In this document: positions 31,501-36,105 of the stretch, piece after piece
Layout: the number at the start of each line of letters is the position of its first letter
Position numbering within the stretch: position 1 is the first letter of the stretch
IMG/VR virus record: IMGVR_UViG_3300037961_002688
Coordinates: 1 to 36,105 of that record
Strand: one strand, 5' to 3'
DNA length: 36,105 bases
Origin: a virus
Made by a program: the position numbers and the translations under genes
The notes under the pieces: model-generated
Told to the model about the DNA's origin: nothing
What the model saw: the letters and a program-made list of their open reading frames with translations, nothing else
The model's database searches: none

Positions 31501-31869
31501 TTTAGCTGTTTTAGTCATACCTGCTGCAGTAGCTACAGCTCTTAATCCTGTTGTAGCACCACGTAAAGGCATACTTAAAATACTTGGAGCAAAACCTGCT
31601 AAATGTCCTAAGCTTTGTGCTATTGCTTCATATGTAGTTCTTGGTTTATTATCAGGAGGTACTAAAGGAAATAAACCTCTTATAAACCCTGAAGAAAAAT
31701 TTTGTACTACAGAAGATAAGGTTGTAGTATCTCTTAAAGGTTTAAAAGATATATTGTATTCATTTGCCTTTTGTTGCAATACATCTAGTTGGTCATCATC
31801 AAAAAGATTTGGCTGTGCTCTGTATTGATTTATAAGGCGTTGTACGTAATTTGCCTCGTTATAAGCCAT
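22576..31869 (-). CDS. giant internal virion protein, candidate two-barrel RNA polymerase
   Basis: A 3,097-residue protein, a quarter of the genome. Residues ~5-90 share a module with the preceding virion protein; ~90-260 are Gly/Ala-rich amphipathic segments, as in ejection proteins. The middle carries FDNVKPVSFG (Lys959), HKTGGKRATG (~976-985) and VDYIVFESGSK (Lys1006). Then comes RVPSDAVSGTRVLRFKGF (Arg1344) and GGADKDADSAFI, with aspartates 1383, 1385 and 1387. This is the order of the lysine barrel followed by the DxDxD barrel in cellular-type RNA polymerases and the crAss-like phage virion polymerase. The C terminus (~2600-3097) is a helical, ejection-type region with a hydrophobic stretch near 2950. 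The start has no good ribosome site. The polymerase call is inference from motifs. Confidence 0.7.
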   Translation of the reverse strand: MAYNEANYVQRLINQYRAQPNLFDDDQLDVLQQKANEYNISFKPLRDTTTLSSVVQNFSSGFIRGLFPLVPPDNKPRTTYEAIAQSLGHLAGFAPSILSMPLRGATTGLRAVATAAGMTKTAKKLTDIQGAAGTGFIGMNVVTVLDKASFPMMASRFAKRGLNKSFSKLEGDALEYFRPGTAARAITEEAIGLGAASTISNVWAGPDEYINSFVGGAIAGGAFGGIGNYISIANRLKFGTEVQRKNAEKALRAALGASFTGVPSTLRDDPIEMQLYEYLLGGFFGYNARPAHEAVGGAHFAGMNSLNKSLSLRPEKSEGFSDLAPKAQEYVLQKSTEQAKAWLSRHDYLYEGVDIRNVIGERLRKEHFNPTQKQIDKEYRDFAYEEYTKIVDKMPEMELKTKLDDNTHPDNRTDWVDDYNPFSVSFDVISRGMLRDIKSHSGKYNNDFTGIKKELNNFLSRNIFEVDPNTNIVDPYTKRSAPDVETFINTLKNHESYSRLFQPEYKKQNKVNTDYETELRRLFFQAAQLPNKTQTFDGKNVETQMPERIDFEQLGVNHFNSPILDTFGAGRGFEFLHYFKKDVPTGFWKNFKKNILFKNTEHKDLVDIFTKVNNEYVDKNQINNLFTSLAKQNKYVYAGSKDKGHVITASFNDRNGAIKLESILNTTNFKDKELTQFRKDYKDSLNEFKKMYTGIRPESLHERIVVSNLRHELTNHNYPTDTQGNFFRNDIRKVVGTQEYKKNGKDSYFQNAVDYNKRMQGFIEASGVPMNRTSFLESLPDGKIKYLVVKDIDFDPYPNFVKSKWSRFGLAGEEKYEVSTQGDKRFSALNAKLEDGRSIEQHYQVDVKGYNSIKEGKGRRPKNKDIDLYGEYKKLWDRWADLNPNLMKELAIKSANKTLTDMYAATNVSQARALSEILNERKLIAKPSSATDGGRFFRQKVFADIIRALGFPKSFDNVKPVSFGLPDTGSHGLFFHKTGGKRATGAIEDLINRAGVDYIVFESGSKIRGAENITRVDYDPVNNKYNFKKTEYETIENGVLVKKQRDIINTHSADIETLRMNPSTFEDAGKGSRGTFIPIQFFKTLTKEDTPQAYKNFIKHYYRTPRFEQELVNEFNNTKDFTKIENHLNKDYSNIDRFPLDFVIEQLSNTGKQGQAFRKALQKVAKDDAPFTSSFVNKGDERFDFYHEKNNNWNFLNQGQFAGSAIAAQARNSYLNSVSKYFKKRATSPFWEYGGKGWLNPVTKDIALTSDMINNRQLKQGEVLLDLGYKPMKTILNDLKELDRKRLNYIITRLKDVKNKKQINKDNESNLGTLWETYKYLKKTNSSPDLAKTLENTFDLLVIRVPSDAVSGTRVLRFKGFTKQKGTGINTHKKDDAYLGGADKDADSAFIIQGGERNHIIELNKKNVKLERENKWNLKEDKDYDRLDKQLGAEKPKIGSFSKFSPSFRMKAFEIGKEGANVRGGFIAMRDAMYDLYLNVQGGKNLYIFEKDTGKKTGIYFDKENNQYIKSKKGVGRQKYDEEIFELKIKPEGITEFRKKVFGLINIANDSTKYTKIPDIYKAKADLLNTLFTAKDLKGKRIDFKDLIKYDKEYTNFKDVLNTADIAKISKERGDKNDVIKIKHNDKDITLPTKQFIGEVMRFDKNLFNTLKQRKLLVEGPRGLEINRQKVLKYKDIENFHKTFKKDKVAQNKKSIDYLRELKMDFDYSGNYQSPTGQQFKNAFKNDPVLYKIENAEKATTFQNNLRTDVERFSKSNNDKKFLEKLIDITKDPILKFQDTTSGRKSYLFGLDTLAPATIRKISKNTKNNFFSDLDVNMKKISGYELLTERSLEVFESFSPSKQKNYDKISEQLGKIYKKANEIKQSHNDTSNPNRGKRFDTKDNLEKHETGNRYEITDGQIRDYKKVILEFAKNNNVDAIPLIKFFDTALLIPYKVGKKNKYVDFPTIYRIDKDGKSKPEKKVEMVDFYRPNDHFFSSYEVGAVAKKNMLDRMQLLFEKSDANLQPGFKQQTIQFPVFEPIRQYFKPLAEKYTEIVSNPDKAKSIADDVLSKTKKGATQYEKDNLDILAFDNKDFQSIKEFRENIKRYPAIDSINDYFMEYSYRHQGVAKDISKMSISDIKSMNENFKWIESKQKDKFKWLTWLRDPRDISERDLAPSMVKIYDNFLSPVRTAKGIEQKKLARFISPLGEMREAFKNVRLLQDKTLNMDNEKLAKEFEFTSLLNANDKVTLTELISNKRNIEEPRLTGKKYTDFLKKEFNFKEPIKNESGVNQRKWNGQELFNKYDKATTEFYERMGKEYIYTYDKNDKRIIFDDIIDIKNPTFGKLNENIQYDKNGRFNLEHFYKKLLTIKNNKLPEGISLEQLLRYQYEYSMEKDLLIKNKNKKPTLQQRIDYRLKNNFTKQMGIGRIEPSEYWSRLNYGHNTESRKVMQESIEKYARQQAESIGGTKEKIEKEYQKIVEQLLQAREKSLNNSARFEDAFLDKQYENVGFGSRPPNLLQRGEIFIDGYDKTPNTFSSYNQRTIRSLFSNISAIYGNRQIDLFRKNKAMDKHFQISDDIKKHNLEVEVQANALYKKIIAEGTKKNIAERKRTEYINRNEYKNNTDMWADFLYIYLKNSLGHPSLLTNRIQKSIAGADPLKLKFNPYYFTSDYAVTKALERLYKTDKFNKMPFLRNAPEGKEARRDYFVRRLHDLGALEARFNLMTILANTGTMSTNLYGGAAMNIGSAGLKNFVDSKKEKDINGEFVIKLKNGKRVKTRKDLIKYLQEEGIIDNYLAQADLEYNVGLKQGIDKLGANAKNFIKDIKNTMKSNNNENAKDVVQRYGISDTMTKYGGLFMQFSERVNRTDAFISHALQAKENLGRHGIHVNMKDPYIFDAGLKGIETTQFLYHNSFRPAFMTTALGKVLTRFKLFAFQSVRVRQEFYRKAKSYGLKEGTPEYKRYKDLFLIDMFTMAMAGAYMYSIFDTALPPPYDWYQDTADLLFGDKIERDRAFYGTLPRPIAPLQAALPPITRVPGSIVELISGDWQKFSDYTIHTMYPFGRLVYTGKKQAENPERFFENFFRIPVNKVKYRIKREDILEKRKDAINAYLSDDEE

Positions 31870-31881
31870 AAATTATTTTAT

Positions 31882-32817
31882 TTATAACCCCTGTAAAGGA
31901 TTTCTTGTAAGTCCAGCTGCTCTAGTACCTTGTGTTAATTGTAATAATCCTGTACCAAGATTAATTGGTTGTGCTCCTGCTGTTGGGTTAACATATTCAA
32001 ATATTCTGCCTTTATAAGAATCACCTATTGTAGCAGGTCTTCTAGCAACTTCTCTTAATATACCTTGACTAGCTAAATTAAATGCATCTTGTTGATTCAT
32101 CATTCTCGTTTGATTACCTGAAACCACACGAACTTGTGGTCCTGTTGTTATACCTGCAGTTCCTGAAGGTCCTGCTGTTTGACCTATTTGTCTTGCAGAA
32201 GTACTACCAGGTAATCTTGGTGAAAATGGGTCTACTTGAGTAGGATTTGCACCTCTAAGAAAACCAAAAGCTCCACCTATAGCTGCACCTGTTAAAGCTC
32301 TTCCTGGTGCACCCATTGGGTCTTCTAAAATATCTATTAAACCTCCTGTTGTTGCACCTCCTGCTGCACCTGCTACAGCACTACCTAATTTAGATAATTC
32401 ATATGTACTGCCTTGTGTTAATTGTGTTAAAGATTTAGGAGCAGAAGCACCTGCTTTTTGTAATGCTCTACCTGTAATACCTGCAACTTTAGCACCAGCT
32501 ATACCAGGTACTACTAATCCTAATAACCCTCCTGCAGCTGAAGCTAATTGCTCAGTACCTGTTTCACCATATACTGTTTCACCTCTTGATACAGGTCTAT
32601 TTTTATCATCTAATAATCCAAATGTTGCAGTATCAGCTAACTCAAAGAAAAATTTTTGTAAAACTTTTTTTTCAGGTCTAAATGGCATACCTAACCTATA
32701 TGCTATCAATGCAATTTTTTCTGCTTGTGCATCTGTAAATTGATTAGGGTCTGAATTATATCTTGATACTAAACTTCTTGCTTGTCTAACTTCAAGATTT
32801 GATTGTGTTAAAGCCAT
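31882..32817 (-). CDS. internal/ejection virion protein sharing the giant's N-terminal module
   Basis: A 311-residue protein with GGAGGTAG before ATG 32817. Its first ~90 residues (ARSLVSRYNSDPNQFTDAQA, then KIALIAYRLGMPFRPEKKVL) align by eye with the N terminus of the giant protein (QRLINQYRAQPNLFDDDQLD, NEYNISFKPL). It continues with Gly/Ala-rich hydrophobic repeats (SAAGGLLGLVVPGIAGAKVA, AVAGAAGGATTGGLI) suited to inserting in a membrane, and a Pro/Thr/Gly-rich C terminus. This suggests a channel-forming partner co-packaged with the giant. It lies just before the giant gene in the operon. Confidence 0.7.
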   Translation of the reverse strand: MALTQSNLEVRQARSLVSRYNSDPNQFTDAQAEKIALIAYRLGMPFRPEKKVLQKFFFELADTATFGLLDDKNRPVSRGETVYGETGTEQLASAAGGLLGLVVPGIAGAKVAGITGRALQKAGASAPKSLTQLTQGSTYELSKLGSAVAGAAGGATTGGLIDILEDPMGAPGRALTGAAIGGAFGFLRGANPTQVDPFSPRLPGSTSARQIGQTAGPSGTAGITTGPQVRVVSGNQTRMMNQQDAFNLASQGILREVARRPATIGDSYKGRIFEYVNPTAGAQPINLGTGLLQLTQGTRAAGLTRNPLQGL

Positions 32818-32818
32818 T

Positions 32819-33955
32819 TTATCTACCTCCTACTCTTTGTACAAAAGCATCATTATCTGTAAAAAACTGTCCTATACTTTGCATAAAACTATATGGTTCA
32901 TTAGGATTTTCACCAGTAGTTGATGGTATATCTGTTCCTGTTTCTCTTGGACCTGAAGGTTGTGCTGAATCAAAAGGCCCTGTAACATCAAGTCCAGATG
33001 GATTATAAATATCAAGGAAACCACCTGATTTTCTAAAAAGTGAATTAATATTTTCATTTAATGTTTTAGTATAAGTTTCATTATAAGAATTTATTAAATC
33101 AGAACCTATATCTGTTTGAACAAAACCTTCATATTCGCTAGGAACTTTTAATTCTGGTGCTTCTAATTTTATAATACTTTCTACAGCTTCTTTATTTTTA
33201 TCATATTCTGGTAAAAGTTTGTCAAAATCTGTTTCAAATAACTCAGGTATAAGTTCTGGTTTTAAATCTACTCTTGGAGCAAATTGACCAAAAGGACCAG
33301 AAAATGCAGACCCATCTTTAATTGCTTCGTTTGCTTGTTCTTTTGTTAAACCTCTTGTAGTTATTAATTGATCTCTATATTTTTTAAGTTCATCAACTTC
33401 TTTTTGAATATATTCAATTCTTTCTCTATCACTTTTAAAATCCGTCCTACCTTTTAAAAAATCAATAGTACCTCGTGCTGGTCCTTTATCTTGGTCACTT
33501 TTATATTCACCTGCTTGTACAAATACTGCATTATAATCTTCTTTAAATAATTCAGAATCTCTTTCTATATTTCTTGCTTGATTTTCAACATCTGCTAAAT
33601 TTTTCATGATTTCATCTTTTAAAGCAATTTCACTATTTCTTCTATTTCGTAAAAAAGCTCTTTCATCCATTCCTTCTTCAGTTACCATTCTAGTTAAGTC
33701 AACATTTTGTTGATTTATATCAAGAGCTCTCATAGCTTTATCTATATCAAAATTAAGTCTATCTCTACTTAAATCCATAGTATCAGCAAATTGACGTTGT
33801 TGCTGTGCTTGTCTTTCATTAAACTGCCTAATATTTTCACTTAATTGTCTGTCTCTAAACTTAGCAGCATCATCTTGCTGTTTTAAATCTAAAGCATATC
33901 TAGGTAGATTATCAAAAAAATTATTAATTGGGTCTTGTGTTATTCGTATAGCCAT
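32819..33955 (-). CDS. coiled-coil internal virion protein
   Basis: A 378-residue, charged, mostly helical protein. Residues ~20-140 form a long coiled coil (DDAAKFRDRQLSENIRQFNE, RQAQQQRQFADTMDLSRDRL, EIMKNLADVENQARNIERDS). A second helical region around RIEYIQKEVDELKKYRDQL follows, then a Pro/Gly/Ser-rich tail. Single-base spacing to both neighbours marks one translational unit. By position and shape it belongs to the set of ejected or internal core proteins, like T7 gp14-16 in role but not in sequence. No family recognised. Confidence 0.65.
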   Translation of the reverse strand: MAIRITQDPINNFFDNLPRYALDLKQQDDAAKFRDRQLSENIRQFNERQAQQQRQFADTMDLSRDRLNFDIDKAMRALDINQQNVDLTRMVTEEGMDERAFLRNRRNSEIALKDEIMKNLADVENQARNIERDSELFKEDYNAVFVQAGEYKSDQDKGPARGTIDFLKGRTDFKSDRERIEYIQKEVDELKKYRDQLITTRGLTKEQANEAIKDGSAFSGPFGQFAPRVDLKPELIPELFETDFDKLLPEYDKNKEAVESIIKLEAPELKVPSEYEGFVQTDIGSDLINSYNETYTKTLNENINSLFRKSGGFLDIYNPSGLDVTGPFDSAQPSGPRETGTDIPSTTGENPNEPYSFMQSIGQFFTDNDAFVQRVGGR

Positions 33956-33958
33956 TGT

Positions 33959-35077
33959 TTAATCTCCGTATATGTCATAAAAATTTTGACCTGCTGTTGT
34001 ATCTCTATAACCTTCTCTATTTCTCATATAATCTTGTGCTGATTGACTTAAACCAGGTTGTATAGGATTTAAAGCATCAAAATCACCTTGAATCCCACCA
34101 CCTACATTAAAAGGTATTTCTGGTACTACAGTAGGAGTACTAGTTACTCCTGATGGATAACCTATTTCTCCTGTTCCAAATGCATCATCCATCCTACCCA
34201 TAGTTTGTTCAAATGCTACATCTGCATCAAAATTAGGGTCTGTATAGTCTAGCATATTATTTTGTGGGTTTGTTCTAACTTTTTGTTCTGCAGTTCCTAT
34301 TTCAAATCGTTTTAAATCTGCACCTGTTTCTAATAATTTTAACAAAGTATCTCTTGTATCACTTGCAAATCTTTGTCTCATACCAAACACATCTTGTTCA
34401 AAACCTAATGATGCTCTATCTAAATCTCTTTGTGCAGTTTGTTCTACATCTCTTAAATTAAATAATTGATTTTCAAAAGTACCTCTTTCTGCATCTATAG
34501 CTCTTTGTGCTTGTATATCTCTTCTACCAGAACCAGCAAATCCTCCACCCATATTTTCTTGTTGTTGTTCATAAATGTTAGCTAAATTCATTCTTCCTTG
34601 AGTTTGCTGTGTTTCAAAACCACGTTGCTGTTGTTGTAGTCTAGCATTTATAGCATCTTCTTGCATTGCTAAATTTCTTTGAGCAAAAGCTTCTTGTGAT
34701 AAATCATAGGGATCAAAATATTGTCCATACTCATTCATTAATGCACGAGTATCATAAGTATCTAAAATATCTGCAAAATCAGTACTAGGTGCAGTTGGGT
34801 CAAAAGGAGTATTATCTGGACCTGCTGTAGATAAATCTGTTATATAACTTTCATTTGTTTGTGCTGTTAACAAAGGAGTATTAGGTAAATAATCAGGATT
34901 AGATTGTGGTGTAGATGCAGGAGTATTCATTGAACCTAAATTTGGTATAGCTGGTGCAATCGTAGGCATAGCAATAGGTTGTCCTAAATTTTGTGTACCT
35001 GATTCTACTGTATTGTAGTTAATATTAGGAGAAATAGCTTGTCCTGTAAACATTTGATTAAAATTATTTATAGCCAT
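33959..35077 (-). CDS. Gln-rich internal virion protein
   Basis: A 372-residue protein. The N-terminal ~115 residues are low-complexity Asn/Thr/Pro/Ser-rich. A helical, Gln/Arg-rich coiled-coil region follows: FAQRNLAMQEDAINARLQQQ, RGFETQQTQGRMNLANIYEQ, and EQTAQRDLDRASLGFEQDVF. The C terminus is again flexible. A central glycine spot (NMGGGFAGSGRRD) precedes RDIQAQRAIDAERG. It resembles phage internal-core or ejection proteins in composition. No enzymatic motif recognised. Confidence 0.65.
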   Translation of the reverse strand: MAINNFNQMFTGQAISPNINYNTVESGTQNLGQPIAMPTIAPAIPNLGSMNTPASTPQSNPDYLPNTPLLTAQTNESYITDLSTAGPDNTPFDPTAPSTDFADILDTYDTRALMNEYGQYFDPYDLSQEAFAQRNLAMQEDAINARLQQQQRGFETQQTQGRMNLANIYEQQQENMGGGFAGSGRRDIQAQRAIDAERGTFENQLFNLRDVEQTAQRDLDRASLGFEQDVFGMRQRFASDTRDTLLKLLETGADLKRFEIGTAEQKVRTNPQNNMLDYTDPNFDADVAFEQTMGRMDDAFGTGEIGYPSGVTSTPTVVPEIPFNVGGGIQGDFDALNPIQPGLSQSAQDYMRNREGYRDTTAGQNFYDIYGD

Positions 35078-35086
35078 AATATAGTC

Positions 35087-35920
35087 CTATCTTATTTGTC
35101 CGTAATTTGTAAAATCAGGCATAGGTATTGTTTGTGTAGCAAAAGAACTAGCCATTCTTGGGTCATTAGCAGTTAAGGACATAGCTTGATTTAAAGGATT
35201 ATTTATATTTCCAAAACCTGCAATATTGCTTCCTCTTGTTCCAAATTGTGTAAATGTGCTAGGGTCATAAAAATCCATTTGTGATGCAAATCCCCCAGGT
35301 TTTACAAATGGGTTAAAAAATTCAGGATTTTGTGCTGTTGGTACATTTACTGTTTTTCTTAAAATATTTGGGTCTGCTAATACACTTCCACTTGTATCTG
35401 TAAGCCCACCTAAATTAGATGAAGATATTACATCTACTGGTGGTGCTACTGAAGTAGAAGGTGTTGCATTTCTTGTTAAAAAAGTATTTGCTTTATTTGT
35501 AACATCTTCAAAAAAATCAGTACCTGATAATACATATGTGCTAAATGCATCACTTGCTGCAGATTGTGGAATTGCACCTACTAACATATCTCTAGCATCT
35601 TCACCTTGTTGATAAGCTTCTTTAAACTGCTTATTTAATAATTTATCTTGAACCATTGGGTCTTGTTTAACACTAGCAGCACCTAAATATTGAGTAAGAC
35701 CAGAACCTATTCCTGAAGCTAAAGCTAATTGAAGAGGAGTTAATGCTCCACCTGTTGAAGCATTAATTGCAAAAAGTGCAGCATTTGAAAAAAGTCTACC
35801 ATATCCTTTTCTTCTATTTATTTTTTGTAAATTTTCTTGTTGTCTAGTATTATACTCCATTAACTTATCAAACGATTCGTTTGTATCTACTATTCTTAAT
35901 AATTCTGCTTTTGTTGCCAT
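35087..35920 (-). CDS. internal virion protein with a hydrophobic segment
   Basis: About 277 residues. The true start is ATG 35920 behind GGGAGG; a longer frame begins with TTG inside the ribosome site. Near residues 45-80 it has a small-residue hydrophobic stretch (LFSNAALFAINASTGGALTP then LQLALASGIGSGLTQYLG) that could span a membrane. The rest is Asn/Pro/Thr-rich and flexible. T7-like and P22-like ejection sets often begin with such a small hydrophobic protein. Its ATG overlaps the previous stop (TAATG). Family unknown. Confidence 0.66.
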   Translation of the reverse strand: MATKAELLRIVDTNESFDKLMEYNTRQQENLQKINRRKGYGRLFSNAALFAINASTGGALTPLQLALASGIGSGLTQYLGAASVKQDPMVQDKLLNKQFKEAYQQGEDARDMLVGAIPQSAASDAFSTYVLSGTDFFEDVTNKANTFLTRNATPSTSVAPPVDVISSSNLGGLTDTSGSVLADPNILRKTVNVPTAQNPEFFNPFVKPGGFASQMDFYDPSTFTQFGTRGSNIAGFGNINNPLNQAMSLTANDPRMASSFATQTIPMPDFTNYGQIR

Positions 35921-36105
35921 TATGTTAAATCCTCCCAATTATTGGTTTGAACTTCTTCTATTGGTGTAAATTCATTATAATATAGTTTTGTTCCCTTTTT
36001 TACATATAATCTTAAATTTTGATTAGGAGATAAAACATATACTTGTTCTTCATCATTTAACTGGTCAGGTGAAGGTGGTGTATTTGAAAACACAACTTTA
36101 CGCTG
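35920..36105 (-). CDS. 3' part of the small gene spanning the window ends
   Basis: An open frame from the right window edge to TAA at 35920, 61 codons, reading QRKVVFSNTPPSPDQLNDEE at the edge and ending EEVQTNNWEDLT. It is acidic with strand-like NQNLRLYVKKGTKLYYNEF. In phase with the frame that leaves the window at base 1 it would complete a ~109-residue protein with a basic N-terminal and an acidic C-terminal half. It overlaps the next gene's ATG (TAATG). Function unknown. Confidence 0.7.
   Translation of the reverse strand, partial: QRKVVFSNTPPSPDQLNDEEQVYVLSPNQNLRLYVKKGTKLYYNEFTPIEEVQTNNWEDLT

Noticed and set aside
31430-31828. A 132-codon plus-strand frame opposite the giant gene
   Set aside because: Antisense shadow created by the Ala/Gly codon pattern of the real protein; likewise the frames at 26921-27352, 10951-11340 and 5391-5621.
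22576-31869. Giant protein as a tape-measure protein
   Set aside because: No long tail-gene set (no tail tube, no assembly chaperone frameshift) accompanies it, and the middle is mixed alpha/beta with catalytic-type motifs rather than uniformly helical.
22576-31869. N4-type (T7-like, single-subunit) virion RNA polymerase
   Set aside because: I did not find the T7-family motifs; the aspartate triplet DKDAD and RVPS segment fit the two-barrel family instead.
1-36105. CRISPR array or integrated prophage
   Set aside because: No regularly spaced direct repeats, no integrase, no attachment-type repeats and no host genes at either edge.

Overview
The window looks like a complete, circularly closable 36 kb genome of an AT-rich tailed phage, most likely a short-tailed (podovirus-type) marine phage of the kind recovered with SAR11-like hosts. 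The evidence is: strong A/T bias, a terminase-portal-scaffold-capsid order, many tiny overlapping genes, and no integrase, ribosomal, tRNA or host metabolic genes. The host assignment is inference. The right-edge and left-edge minus-strand reading frames join in phase across the window ends, so the window is probably one genome opened inside a small gene.

Layout. Two gene blocks diverge from a control region at about 11.88-12.07 kb, which holds a minus-strand and a plus-strand sigma70-like promoter, a hairpin and an operator-like dyad. The plus-strand block (12.07-22.47 kb) is early/replication. It starts with tiny orphan and membrane genes separated by terminators and elaborate RNA hairpins, including a candidate ~390-nt structured noncoding RNA. 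It continues into a DUF932 protein, a DUF1071-type single-strand annealing protein, an SSB-like protein, an AEP primase-helicase, a DUF3310 protein and a PD-(D/E)XK (Hjc-like) resolvase. No DNA polymerase was recognised.

The minus-strand block reads from 11.88 kb down to 1 and, across the junction, from 36.1 kb down to 22.58 kb. It encodes terminase subunits, portal, scaffold, major capsid protein, a small virion protein, adaptor-type proteins, an S74-chaperoned tail fibre and a run of lysine-rich small proteins. It ends with a five-gene set of internal/ejection-type virion proteins, the last being a 3,097-residue giant that takes up a quarter of the genome. The two blocks converge at a branched terminator near 22.5 kb.

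The most striking observation is in the giant protein. It carries, in order, a VKPVSFG segment, a VDYIVFESGSK segment, and RVPS followed 39 residues later by a GGADKDAD motif. This is the order and style of the two double-psi beta-barrels of multisubunit-type RNA polymerases as fused in crAss-like phage virion polymerases. I propose that this phage packages and injects a single-chain two-barrel RNA polymerase. A second virion protein shares its N-terminal ~90-residue module, which may be a packaging or ejection tag. The hairpin-rich early region may be related to transcription by this enzyme, but that link is speculative.
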